Source: a bacterium UBA3734
Lineage (GTDB): Bacteria > Bacteroidota > Bacteroidia > Bacteroidales > Bacteroidaceae
Assembly (NCBI GenBank): GCA_002372575.1
Contig: DFHC01000133.1
Location: 1 to 14,476 of the forward strand
Length of the DNA: 14,476 bases
Reading direction: 5' to 3'
Shown one piece after another: positions 1-7,050 of this stretch (its first letter is position 1; the number at the start of each line of letters is the position of its first letter). The translations under genes and the position numbers were made by a program. The notes under the pieces are model-generated. The model saw nothing but the letters and a program-made list of their open reading frames with translations. It was not told the origin of the DNA and ran no database searches.

Positions 1-962
1 CGGATGAAACCCTTCTCGAAATCGGTGTGAATGACACCGGCACACTGCGGTGCCTTCCAGCCGCGCTTGTAGGTCCAGGCCTTTACCTCCATTTCGCCAG
101 CGGTGATGAACGTTTCGAGGTTGAGCAGCGCGTAGGCTTTCTTGATGAGGCGGTTCACGCCGCTCTCTTCCAAGCCCAGCTCCTCAAGGAACATCTGCTT
201 GTCGTCGTACGACTCAAGCTCGGCAATGTCTTCCTCGGTTTTGGCGGCAATGATCATCATTTCCGACCCCTCTTCTCGCGCCAACTCCCCTACCCTACGC
301 GTCCATTCGTTACCGTCCTTTGCGTCGCCCTCAGCCACGTTGCAGACATAGAGCACGGGCTTCGTAGTGAGCAAGAAAAGGTTGCGGGCACAGTCTTGCT
401 CGTCTTTCGTATCAAAGGCCACCACGCGGGCGTTTTTTCCCTGCTGGAGCACCTCCTGATAGGCTTTCAACACCGCGGCCTCGATTTTCGCGTCTTTGTT
501 GCCCGCAGCGGCAGCCTTTTCGGTTTTGGCAATACGCGATTCGATGGTTTCGAGGTCTTTCAGTTGCAGTTCGGTGTCGATGATTTCCTTGTCGCGAATG
601 GGATCGATGGAGCCATCGACGTGGGTGATATTTTCGTCTTCAAAACAGCGAAGCACATGGATAATCGCGTCGGTTTCGCGGATGTTTCCGAGGAATTTAT
701 TGCCCAAGCCCTCGCCCTTCGACGCACCTTTCACAAGGCCGGCGATATCGACGATTTCACACGTGGCAGGCACAATCCGACCCGGATGCACCAGTTCGGC
801 CAACTTCGTGAGCCGCTCATCGGGCACGGTGATGACGCCCACGTTCGGCTCAATCGTACAAAACGGAAAATTTGCCGCCTGCGCCTTCGCGCTCGACAGG
901 CAGTTGAACAGCGTGGATTTGCCCACATTGGGCAGTCCTACGATACCACATTTTAAAGCCAT
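1..962 (-). CDS. ychF: YchF, ribosome-associated P-loop ATPase (3' end outside window)
   Basis: This is an OBG-family P-loop NTPase that prefers ATP and associates with ribosomes. It starts at ATG 960-962 (MALKCGIVGLPNVGKST). Visible motifs are the Walker A GLPNVGKS (about residues 9-16), the switch region VDIAGLVKGASKGEGLGNKF (71-90), and the G4 variant NVAE (208-211) in place of NKxD, which is the hallmark of the family's ATP preference. Cys35 in FPFCTIEPN matches the cysteine linked to redox control in the E. coli protein. About 320 residues are visible, ending in HTDFEKGFI of the C-terminal TGS domain. The family is about 363-367 residues, so roughly 45 are missing beyond base 1. The gene follows polA on the same strand after 178 bases but has its own strong promoter, so it need not be cotranscribed. 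Identification is secure. Confidence 0.97.
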   Translation of the reverse strand, partial: MALKCGIVGLPNVGKSTLFNCLSSAKAQAANFPFCTIEPNVGVITVPDERLTKLAELVHPGRIVPATCEIVDIAGLVKGASKGEGLGNKFLGNIRETDAIIHVLRCFEDENITHVDGSIDPIRDKEIIDTELQLKDLETIESRIAKTEKAAAAGNKDAKIEAAVLKAYQEVLQQGKNARVVAFDTKDEQDCARNLFLLTTKPVLYVCNVAEGDAKDGNEWTRRVGELAREEGSEMMIIAAKTEEDIAELESYDDKQMFLEELGLEESGVNRLIKKAYALLNLETFITAGEMEVKAWTYKRGWKAPQCAGVIHTDFEKGFI

Positions 963-976
963 ATCCTTTTTTCTTG

Positions 977-1008
977 CAAATTTAATAGAATTTTATTGAT
1001 TGTCCAAA
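977..1008 (-). promoter_or_regulatory. Bacteroidota-type promoter of ychF
   Basis: On the minus strand, TTTG (1005-1008) lies exactly 20 bases from TAAATTTG (977-984), a full match to the Bacteroidota -33/-7 pattern TTTG...TAnnTTTG. The expected transcription start near 970 leaves a leader of only about 8-10 bases before the ATG at 962. The leader contains an AAGGAT-like stretch just before the ATG. This is a pattern match only. Confidence 0.65.
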
Positions 1009-1140
1009 TTTTCCCACTATTTTTACACGTTTCCAGCCTCCTTCGCCCGTGGGAATGGTCGTAATCTGAATGCCCGACGAGGCGTTTATCTTGCCAGAAA
1101 GGTCACGGCTCCGCGCGAACAGTCGTGAGACATTGTTGGT
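982..1140 (-). other. Open frame without a start after polA, possible gene remnant
   Basis: Directly after the polA TAA (1141-1143), the same frame stays open for 52 codons to a TAA at 982-984. It reads TNNVSRLFARSRDLSGKINA, then SSGIQITTIPTGEGGWKRVK, then IVGKFGQSIKFY. There is no ATG in this frame. The only ATG nearby in another frame (1131-1133) opens just 15 codons. The composition looks like protein, with codons such as GGC, GCC and ACG resembling the neighbours, but I recognise no family. Its last codons overlap the ychF promoter. It could be the 3' remnant of a lost gene, a stop-codon readthrough extension of PolA, or chance. PolA ends naturally at GWGENWLEAH, so readthrough is the least likely reading. 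Confidence 0.3.
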
Positions 1141-3903
1141 TTAGTGTGCTTCGAGCCAATTTTCACCCCAACCACAGTCGGCCACGAGTGGCACGCGAAG
1201 CTGGTAGGCGTTCTGCATCTCTTCCAAGACGATGCGCTCCACCCTACCCTTTTCCTCGGGATAGACCGAGAAATTGAGCTCGTCGTGTACCTGCAGAATC
1301 ATTTTCGAGCGGATGCCCTCGGCCTTGAAGCGCCTGTGGATGCGAATCATCGCCACTTTGATGATGTCAGCGGCGGAGCCCTGAATGGGCGCGTTGATGG
1401 CGTTGCGCTCAGCGAAATTGCGCACGGTGGCGTTGCGCGAGTTGATGTCGGGCAGGTAGCGACGGCGATGGAACAGCGTCTCGGCGTAGCCACGCTCGCG
1501 GGCTATCTGCTTCGACTGCTCCATGTAGTCATGAACGCGCGGGAAGGTCTGGAAGAAGCCGTCGATGAGCAGTTTCGCCTCGTCGCGCGAGATGTCGAGC
1601 CGCTCGGCCAGTCCGAAGGTGGTGATGCCGTAGATGATGCCGAAATTGGCGCGTTTCGACTTCGTGCGCTCGTCACGGCTCACCTCGCCAATGTCCTTTT
1701 TATAGATGGTGGCGGCAGTGGCGGCGTGCAGGTCTTTGCCCTCACGAAACACCTGAATCATATTCTCGTCGCCCGACAGGTGAGCCATCACGCGCAGTTC
1801 GATTTGGCTGTAGTCTGCTGAAAAAAACTGACAATTTGGTTCAGGAACGAAGCATTTTCTAATCTCTTTTCCGTCTTCTCCGCGCACGGGGATATTCTGC
1901 AGATTCGGGTCGCTCGACGAGAGTCGGCCTGTGGCCGTAACTGCTTGGTTAAACGACGTATGGATATGCCCCGTGCGAGGGTTGATGAGCTTCGGAAGGG
2001 CATCGACATAGGTGCCAAGCAACTTCTTCAACCCCCGATAATCAAGGATGTCAGCAATAATCGGACTTTTCGAGCGCAGTTGCATCAGCACCTCTTCGCT
2101 GGTGACGAACTGACCCGTTTTTGTCTTCTTCGGCTTGTCGATGATTTTCATTTTTCCGAACAGGATATCGCCCACTTGCTTCGGACTTGAAATATTGAAT
2201 TGCTCGCCTGCCAACTCGTAGATGTGTGCCTCTAACTGGAGCATTCTTTCTGTGAAAAATTTTGACGTTTCGGCAAGGGCTTTTGTGTCGAGCAACACGC
2301 CGTTCATCTCCATTTCGGCCAAAACGGGCATCAGCGGCATTTCGATGTCGTAGAAGAGCGACTCGACGCCGGCTTCTTTCAGCTTCTGCGCGAGCACGTT
2401 TTTCAGCCGCAGTGTGATGTCGGCGTCCTCGCAGGCGTATTCATAGACGGCAGTGGGGGAGAGGTCGCGCATATTCCGCTGGTTTTTGCCGCGTGCGCCA
2501 ATGAGTTCGTCGATGTGGATGGTCTGGTAGTTGAGCAGCGTTTCGGCCATATAGTCCATATTGTGGCGCAGCTCGGGCTGCAGCAGGTAGTGGGCGAGCA
2601 TCGTGTCGAACATCGGGCCTTGGAGTTGTACGCCGTAGTTGGCCAGCACCTCAAGGTCGTATTTCATATTTTGTCCGACTTTCAAAATTTTCGGATTTTC
2701 ATAAACCGGCTTGAAAATTTCCACGATTTTTTGTGCTTCGCTTCGGTCGGCGGGCACGGGAACGTAAAACGCCTTCGTTTCCTCCACCGAAAAGCTCAAA
2801 CCCACCAATTCGGCGTCGATGGGGTTCGTGGAAGTGGTTTCCGTGTCTAAACTGAGAATTTCATTTGTCAAGAAAAAATCACAAATTTTCTGCATTTCCT
2901 CTTGATTTTCAATGAGTTTGTAGTCGTGAGGCGTGGTTTTAAGGGTCAAAAAATCGGTGTTTTTTTGAATTTCCGAGCTCTCGGGCGCGAAATTTGCAAA
3001 CAAATCGAGCTGTCCATTAACAATTTTTGGCGTAAGCTCAGATTTTTTTAGAATTTTGTCGGCCAGTGTCTTGAACTCGAGTTCGGCGAAAAGTTGTCGG
3101 AGTTTTTCTTCGTCGGGGTCGTGGAGTAGGAGAGTGGTCATGTCGAGCTCGATGGGAACGTCGGTGCGAATCGTGGCGAGGAACTTCGACATTCGGATGT
3201 CTTCGACGTGCGACTCGATTTTCTCACGCATTTTTCCCTGAATTTGGGCGGAATTTTCGAGCAGATTCTCGATGGAACCGAACTCGGCGATGAGCTTCGT
3301 GGCCGTTTTCTCGCCCACGCCCGGACAGCCCGGATAATTGTCTGACGAGTCGCCCATCAGCGCCAGCAGATCAATGATTTGCGCGGTATTTTCCACGCCA
3401 TACTTCTCGCATACCTCCCTCGGACCCATTTTTTCATAGCCTCCGCCGTGGCGCGGGCGATACTGGAAAACGTTCTCGCGCACCAGCTGGCCATAGTCCT
3501 TGTCGGGTGTGAGCATATAGGTCTCAACGCCAATTTTCCCCGATTTCATCGCGAGTGTGCCAATCACATCGTCGGCCTCGAAGCCATCCACTTGCAGGCA
3601 GGGAATGTGCCACGCCGCAAGCAAATCCTTGATGATGGGCACCGAGCGACGGATGTCCTCGGGCGTTTCCTCGCGCTGCGCCTTGTAGTCGGGAAAAGCG
3701 TCGTTGCGAAACGTCTTGCCGTGGTCGAAAGCCACGCCAATGTGCGTCGGCTGCTCCTTGTTGATGATTTCGTTGAGCGTGTTCACAAAGCCCATCACAG
3801 CCGATGTATTCAGGCCTTTCGAGTTGATTCGCGGGTTCTTGATGAAGGCGTAATACGAGCGGTAAATAAGCGCGTAGGCGTCGAAAAGAAACAGTTTCTC
3901 CAT
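1141..3903 (-). CDS. polA: DNA polymerase I, proofreading-competent
   Basis: This 920-residue protein fills gaps, removes Okazaki primers and supports repair synthesis. The 5'-nuclease domain spans about residues 1-290, with acidic clusters such as FEADD (108-112) and LMGDSSDNYPG (182-192). The 3'-5' exonuclease domain keeps all its catalytic acids: D353 and E355 in SLDTETT, D416 in KYDLEV, and D493 in the YACED motif. The polymerase domain carries motif A DYSQIELR (from D697), the O-helix residues R746, K750, F754 and Y758 (KRANFGIIYG), and motif C QVHDE (871-875). F754, rather than Tyr, predicts discrimination against dideoxynucleotides. The length and the C-terminus GENWLEAH match family norms. 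ATG 3901-3903 fits the canonical LFLFDAYALIYR start. The gene diverges from the prenyl synthase with 90 bases between. A possible -7 box TAATTTTA (3925-3932) lies upstream, but I see no good -33 element. Confidence 0.98.
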   Translation of the reverse strand: MEKLFLFDAYALIYRSYYAFIKNPRINSKGLNTSAVMGFVNTLNEIINKEQPTHIGVAFDHGKTFRNDAFPDYKAQREETPEDIRRSVPIIKDLLAAWHIPCLQVDGFEADDVIGTLAMKSGKIGVETYMLTPDKDYGQLVRENVFQYRPRHGGGYEKMGPREVCEKYGVENTAQIIDLLALMGDSSDNYPGCPGVGEKTATKLIAEFGSIENLLENSAQIQGKMREKIESHVEDIRMSKFLATIRTDVPIELDMTTLLLHDPDEEKLRQLFAELEFKTLADKILKKSELTPKIVNGQLDLFANFAPESSEIQKNTDFLTLKTTPHDYKLIENQEEMQKICDFFLTNEILSLDTETTSTNPIDAELVGLSFSVEETKAFYVPVPADRSEAQKIVEIFKPVYENPKILKVGQNMKYDLEVLANYGVQLQGPMFDTMLAHYLLQPELRHNMDYMAETLLNYQTIHIDELIGARGKNQRNMRDLSPTAVYEYACEDADITLRLKNVLAQKLKEAGVESLFYDIEMPLMPVLAEMEMNGVLLDTKALAETSKFFTERMLQLEAHIYELAGEQFNISSPKQVGDILFGKMKIIDKPKKTKTGQFVTSEEVLMQLRSKSPIIADILDYRGLKKLLGTYVDALPKLINPRTGHIHTSFNQAVTATGRLSSSDPNLQNIPVRGEDGKEIRKCFVPEPNCQFFSADYSQIELRVMAHLSGDENMIQVFREGKDLHAATAATIYKKDIGEVSRDERTKSKRANFGIIYGITTFGLAERLDISRDEAKLLIDGFFQTFPRVHDYMEQSKQIARERGYAETLFHRRRYLPDINSRNATVRNFAERNAINAPIQGSAADIIKVAMIRIHRRFKAEGIRSKMILQVHDELNFSVYPEEKGRVERIVLEEMQNAYQLRVPLVADCGWGENWLEAH

Positions 3904-3939
3904 ATTAAAATTGATTTTATCGCGTAAAATTACTAATTT

Positions 3940-3974
3940 TTTGGCATAAATCCTGATTTTTTTCTGTAATTTTG
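3940..3974 (+). promoter_or_regulatory. Possible promoter of the prenyl synthase gene
   Basis: TAATTTTG (3967-3974) is a full match to the Bacteroidota -7 pattern TAnnTTTG. It lies about 20 bases before the ATG at 3994. The nearest TTTG upstream (3940-3943) is 23 bases away, which is longer than the usual 19-21, so only the -7 element is convincing. Confidence 0.4.
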
Positions 3975-3993
3975 TATCAAAATTCTAAAAACA

Positions 3994-4971
3994 ATGGATT
4001 ATCTCTCGATTATCAAGCGGCCAATTTCGTCAGAAATCGACGATTTCATCGCTCTTTTTAACCAATCTCTGACCCACGACAACGGGATGCTCGGACAGGC
4101 TTTGGAACACATTCGGAAGCGTGCCGGCAAGCGAATGCGCCCCATGCTCACGCTGCTGGTGGCGAAATGCTGCGGCGAGGTGTCGGACGTGACGCAATAT
4201 GCCGCTGTGGGGTTGGAACTGCTGCACACGGCCTCGCTCGTGCACGACGATGTGGTCGATGAAAGTTCGGAGCGCCGCGGACAGGCCTCGGTCAATGCCT
4301 CGTATAATAACAAGGTGGCGGTGCTCGTGGGCGATTTCATCCTCTCTACATCGCTGCTGAACGTGGCGAAAACGGGCCATCAGCAAATTGTGGAGTACCT
4401 CGCGGAACTCGGTCGCACGCTTTCGAATGGCGAGATTCTGCAACTCACGAACATTCAGAATCAGGAGATTTCGGAAGAGGTTTATTATCAGGTGATTAAC
4501 CAAAAAACAGCGGCTCTTTTCGAGGCTTGTGCCGCCATCGGGGCGCTTTCTGCCGGCGCCAGCGAAGAAATGGTGGCTGAGGCGAAGCGCTTCGGCCAGA
4601 ATTTGGGCATTATTTTCCAGATTCGCGACGATATTTTCGACTATTTCGACTCCTCGGAAATCGGGAAACCCACTGGAAATGACATGGCCGAGGGCAAGCT
4701 GACGTTGCCCGTCATCTACGCGCTCAACCACTCGTCGTTCGACTCGATGCTCAAGCTCGCGAAAAAAGTGAAGGCGGGCGAGGTAAATCCCGATGAAATC
4801 GCCGTTTTGGTGGAATTTGCCAAACAGCAGGGCGGTATTGAATACGCCGAAAAACGAATGTGGGAGTTCCACGCCGAGGCAATGGAATTTATCGAAAAAA
4901 GGGTAGGGCAGCCCGCCATTCGCGAGGCCCTACACGCTTATCTCGACTACGTTATCAAGCGCAACAAGTGA
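3994..4971 (+). CDS. Long-chain polyprenyl diphosphate synthase
   Basis: This 325-residue trans-isoprenyl diphosphate synthase (IspA/IspB family) condenses isopentenyl diphosphate onto an allylic diphosphate. It shows GKRMRP (45-50), the first aspartate-rich motif DDVVDESSERRG (85-96), the second motif QIRDDIFDYF (209-218), and the lysines K224 (GKPTGND) and K235 (EGKLTLP). The residues just before the first motif (HTASLVH) are small or aliphatic with no bulky aromatic stopper. This fits a medium- or long-chain product, such as the tail of menaquinone, and argues against farnesyl diphosphate synthase. Chain length cannot be fixed from sequence alone. The start is the ATG at 3994, 20 bases after a -7 box. 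The gene is alone on the plus strand and its TGA abuts the deoC stop codon with no spacer. Confidence 0.93.
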   Translation: MDYLSIIKRPISSEIDDFIALFNQSLTHDNGMLGQALEHIRKRAGKRMRPMLTLLVAKCCGEVSDVTQYAAVGLELLHTASLVHDDVVDESSERRGQASVNASYNNKVAVLVGDFILSTSLLNVAKTGHQQIVEYLAELGRTLSNGEILQLTNIQNQEISEEVYYQVINQKTAALFEACAAIGALSAGASEEMVAEAKRFGQNLGIIFQIRDDIFDYFDSSEIGKPTGNDMAEGKLTLPVIYALNHSSFDSMLKLAKKVKAGEVNPDEIAVLVEFAKQQGGIEYAEKRMWEFHAEAMEFIEKRVGQPAIREALHAYLDYVIKRNK

Positions 4972-5880
4972 TTAGAAGAACTTCACTTCCTGTCCCTCGA
5001 TTTCGCTGAGCAGGAGGTTGGCCAAACGCGAAGTTCCAAGACGTAACCACTTGTTGGTCAGCCACTTGTCGCCGAGCACTTCCTTCACGATGGTGTAATA
5101 CGTGAGCGCGTCGGTGACGGTGTTGATGCCGCCGGCAGGCTTGAAGCCAATCTGGATGCCCGTTTCGTCGTAGTATTCCTTGATGGCCTGACACATCACG
5201 TAGGCCGCCTCGGGCGTGGCCGAAATCTTCTCTTTTCCCGTCGATGTTTTGATGTAGTCGGCACCGGCATACATCGATAAAACCGACGCTTTTTTGATAT
5301 TCGAGGCCGTTACGAGGTCGCCCGTTTCGAGAATCACTTTCATAGCAACATTCTCGCCGCAGACGTTTTTCAGCTCCGAAATTTCCTCGCAGACGGTATC
5401 GTAGTCGCCCGCAAGAAACTTGCCGACGGGCATTACAATGTCGATTTCCGTGGCGCCGTCTTTCACGGCCAGCGCCGTTTCAGCCACCTTCACCTCGATG
5501 AGCGCCTGAGAAGACGGGAAACTACCGCTGACGCAGGCCAACTCCACGCCCTCGACCTCAAGCGTCTCGCTCACCGTGCGGGCAAAGCAGGGATACACAC
5601 AAATCGTGGCCACGTGGGGCAGGTCGGGATACTGCGCGTCGAACTGGTTCACGCGCTCCGTGAAGGCCATCACGCTCTCGTCGCTGTCAGTGGTCTTCAG
5701 CGTGGTCAGCTCTATGCTGCCAAACAGGAATTTTTTCACGTCGAGCGTGTCGTTTTCGGGCACTTTCTCGGCAATCAGCTTCGTCACGGCGGCTTTTACC
5801 TGTGCGTCGTCAAGGTCGAAGTTGTACTTTTTCAACACCTCGTCAATCTTGCTGGTGTAGTTGATGGTTTCTTTTGTCAT
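4972..5880 (-). CDS. deoC: Deoxyribose-phosphate aldolase
   Basis: This TIM-barrel class I aldolase of 302 residues cleaves 2-deoxyribose 5-phosphate to glyceraldehyde 3-phosphate and acetaldehyde during deoxynucleoside catabolism. The Schiff-base lysine is K211 in ADYIKTSTGK, corresponding to K167 of E. coli. The partner lysine is K247 in GFKPAGG (E. coli K201), and the proton-relay aspartate is D147 in TEIDIVMP (E. coli D102). The protein is longer than the roughly 220-residue short forms and about 40 residues longer than E. coli DeoC (about 259), mainly from an N-terminal extension before SIELTTL. The start is the ATG at 5878-5880. It is probably the last gene of the minus-strand run, 45 bases after the MazG-type gene. 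I saw no clear promoter in that gap. Confidence 0.96.
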   Translation of the reverse strand: MTKETINYTSKIDEVLKKYNFDLDDAQVKAAVTKLIAEKVPENDTLDVKKFLFGSIELTTLKTTDSDESVMAFTERVNQFDAQYPDLPHVATICVYPCFARTVSETLEVEGVELACVSGSFPSSQALIEVKVAETALAVKDGATEIDIVMPVGKFLAGDYDTVCEEISELKNVCGENVAMKVILETGDLVTASNIKKASVLSMYAGADYIKTSTGKEKISATPEAAYVMCQAIKEYYDETGIQIGFKPAGGINTVTDALTYYTIVKEVLGDKWLTNKWLRLGTSRLANLLLSEIEGQEVKFF

Positions 5881-5925
5881 ATTTCTAATGTTTTAGTGTT
5901 AAATTCTCGATAAAATCGGCGATTT

Positions 5926-6252
5926 TTACGCCTTCAGCTTCGGATTTGCAATGTGGCGGAGTGCGTCGCGCTGCGTCTTTTTCTCAATGCTTTTCTTGAG
6001 TTCCTCGGTCAAATCAACCCCAGTTTGATTGGCCAGGCAGAGCAGCACCCATAAAACGTCGGCCATTTCCTCGCCGAGGTTCTCTTTCTCGCCGCTCTTA
6101 AAGCTCTGATCGCCATATTTTCGCGCGATAACACGCGCCAGTTCACCCACTTCCTCAGTCAGAATAGCCATATTCGTGAGTTCTGAGAAATAGCGGACGC
6201 CGTATTCCTTAATCCATTGATCAACAATGTTTTGCGCTTCTTTGATGGTCAT
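5926..6252 (-). CDS. MazG-type nucleotide pyrophosphohydrolase
   Basis: This 108-residue all-alpha NTP pyrophosphatase is of the MazG or MazG-like class. The metal-binding pattern is visible as EEVGE (E33, E34, E37) followed by EEMAD (E61, E62, D65), the EExxE...ExxD signature that coordinates magnesium. Such enzymes hydrolyse (d)NTPs, often damaged ones, to the monophosphate and pyrophosphate; the exact substrate here is unknown. The length fits single-domain members rather than the two-domain MazG of E. coli. The ATG at 6250-6252 follows the stop of the small membrane protein gene by 12 bases, which suggests cotranscription. The adjacency to deoC is consistent with nucleotide salvage and housecleaning. 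The domain call is confident and the substrate is not assigned. Confidence 0.9.
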   Translation of the reverse strand: MTIKEAQNIVDQWIKEYGVRYFSELTNMAILTEEVGELARVIARKYGDQSFKSGEKENLGEEMADVLWVLLCLANQTGVDLTEELKKSIEKKTQRDALRHIANPKLKA

Positions 6253-6264
6253 AAATCTAATTTT

Positions 6265-6534
6265 TTATTTACCAAAATATAAAATAGCAAAGATGATGAG
6301 ACCAAAAAAGCCAAATACCCATAGGGCAATAATATTGTCTCTGCGATAGGTTTTCCAGAAGAAGAAACGAACGATGATGCACAATAGACATAACGACACT
6401 CCAATGTAGCGCAAAGTGGTGAAGATTGGATTTTCCAAAAAGCTTTTCGCAATTAATCCGCAAATCCATAGGATAAAACCGCATAGTGACACGGTTTCGA
6501 TGATTTTCTGTAATAATTTAGGTGCTTCCATCAT
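6265..6534 (-). CDS. Small AT-rich membrane protein of unknown function
   Basis: I do not recognise a family. The 89-residue product has three likely membrane segments, roughly residues 14-32 (VSLCGFILWICGLIA), 41-59 (LRYIGVSLCLLCIIVRFFFW) and 67-87 (NNIIALW-type start through GLIIFAILYF). Short basic stretches lie between them (KTYRRD). It starts at ATG 6532-6534, with a second Met codon immediately after. It lies 8 bases after the dtd stop and 12 bases before the MazG-type gene, so it is probably translated as part of that operon. By direct count over 6301-6480 it is about 39% G+C, against 53% in a sample of the next gene (6001-6060). It therefore looks like an acquired or fast-evolving insert between dtd and mazG. 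Tight spacing and clear hydrophobic periodicity argue that it is a real gene. Confidence 0.72.
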   Translation of the reverse strand: MMEAPKLLQKIIETVSLCGFILWICGLIAKSFLENPIFTTLRYIGVSLCLLCIIVRFFFWKTYRRDNIIALWVFGFFGLIIFAILYFGK

Positions 6535-6542
6535 TTTTAGTT

Positions 6543-6995
6543 TTATTCTTTGTTTTTAGTGTCAATGCAAATTGTTACGGGTCCATCATTGACAAGCGCC
6601 ACCTGCATATTCGCGCCAAATTCGCCGGTTCCAACGGGTTTTCCGATAATTTTCTCCAGCGTAGAGCAGAACGATTCATAGAGTGGAATGCTGACCTCGT
6701 GGCTGCCAGCGCGGAACCACGACGGACGATTTCCCTTTTTGTAGGAGGCGAAGAGCGTGAATTGGCTCACCACCAATGCCTCGCCTCCGACGTCGAGAAT
6801 CGAGCGGTTCATCACGCCCTCGTCATCGTCGAAAACTCGCAGGTTAGCCAACTTATTGGCAAGCCAATCGACATCTTCCCGCGTGTCGCGTTCTTCCACG
6901 CCGAGAAGAACCAAAAACCCCGATTTAATCGATGATTTTTCCTCTCCGCCGATGCTCACGCTGGCACTTTTTACTCGCTGAATGACTGCCCTCAT
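6543..6995 (-). CDS. dtd: D-aminoacyl-tRNA deacylase
   Basis: This 150-residue cytoplasmic DTD-fold enzyme hydrolyses D-amino acids mischarged on tRNA and so protects translational fidelity. It starts MRAVIQRVKSASV, as is typical of the family. The two active-site motifs are intact: SQFTLFA (77-83) and NDGPVT (136-141), the latter carrying the Gly-cis-Pro pair that gives chiral selectivity. TGEFGANMQV (123-132) is also a family hallmark. The length matches the usual 145-150 residues. The ATG at 6993-6995 lies about 55 bases after the uvrC stop, and a well-formed promoter sits in that gap. dtd can thus head a subsidiary transcript with the membrane protein gene, mazG and deoC. Confidence 0.97.
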   Translation of the reverse strand: MRAVIQRVKSASVSIGGEEKSSIKSGFLVLLGVEERDTREDVDWLANKLANLRVFDDDEGVMNRSILDVGGEALVVSQFTLFASYKKGNRPSWFRAGSHEVSIPLYESFCSTLEKIIGKPVGTGEFGANMQVALVNDGPVTICIDTKNKE

Positions 6996-7018
6996 AACTA
7001 TTGTCTATAAAATCTTTG

Positions 7019-7049
7019 CAAAGATAATGGAAATAATCGTAACGACAAA
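7019..7049 (-). promoter_or_regulatory. Bacteroidota-type promoter of dtd
   Basis: On the minus strand, TTTG (7046-7049) is separated by 19 bases from TATCTTTG (7019-7026), a full match to TTTG/TAnnTTTG. It lies between uvrC and dtd, and the -33 element directly abuts the uvrC stop codon (7051-7053). The expected start near 7012 leaves a leader of about 17 bases. The -7 element is embedded in a perfect 14-base palindrome, ATCTTTGCAAAGAT (7012-7025). Confidence 0.65.
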
Positions 7050-7050
7050 A

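Noticed and set aside
27..956. 309-codon plus-strand open frame opposite ychF
   Set aside because: It is the mirror of the conserved ychF frame and has no recognisable domain.
4030..4872. 280-codon open frame antisense to the prenyl synthase
   Set aside because: The plus-strand frame carries both aspartate-rich motifs; the antisense frame is a shadow.
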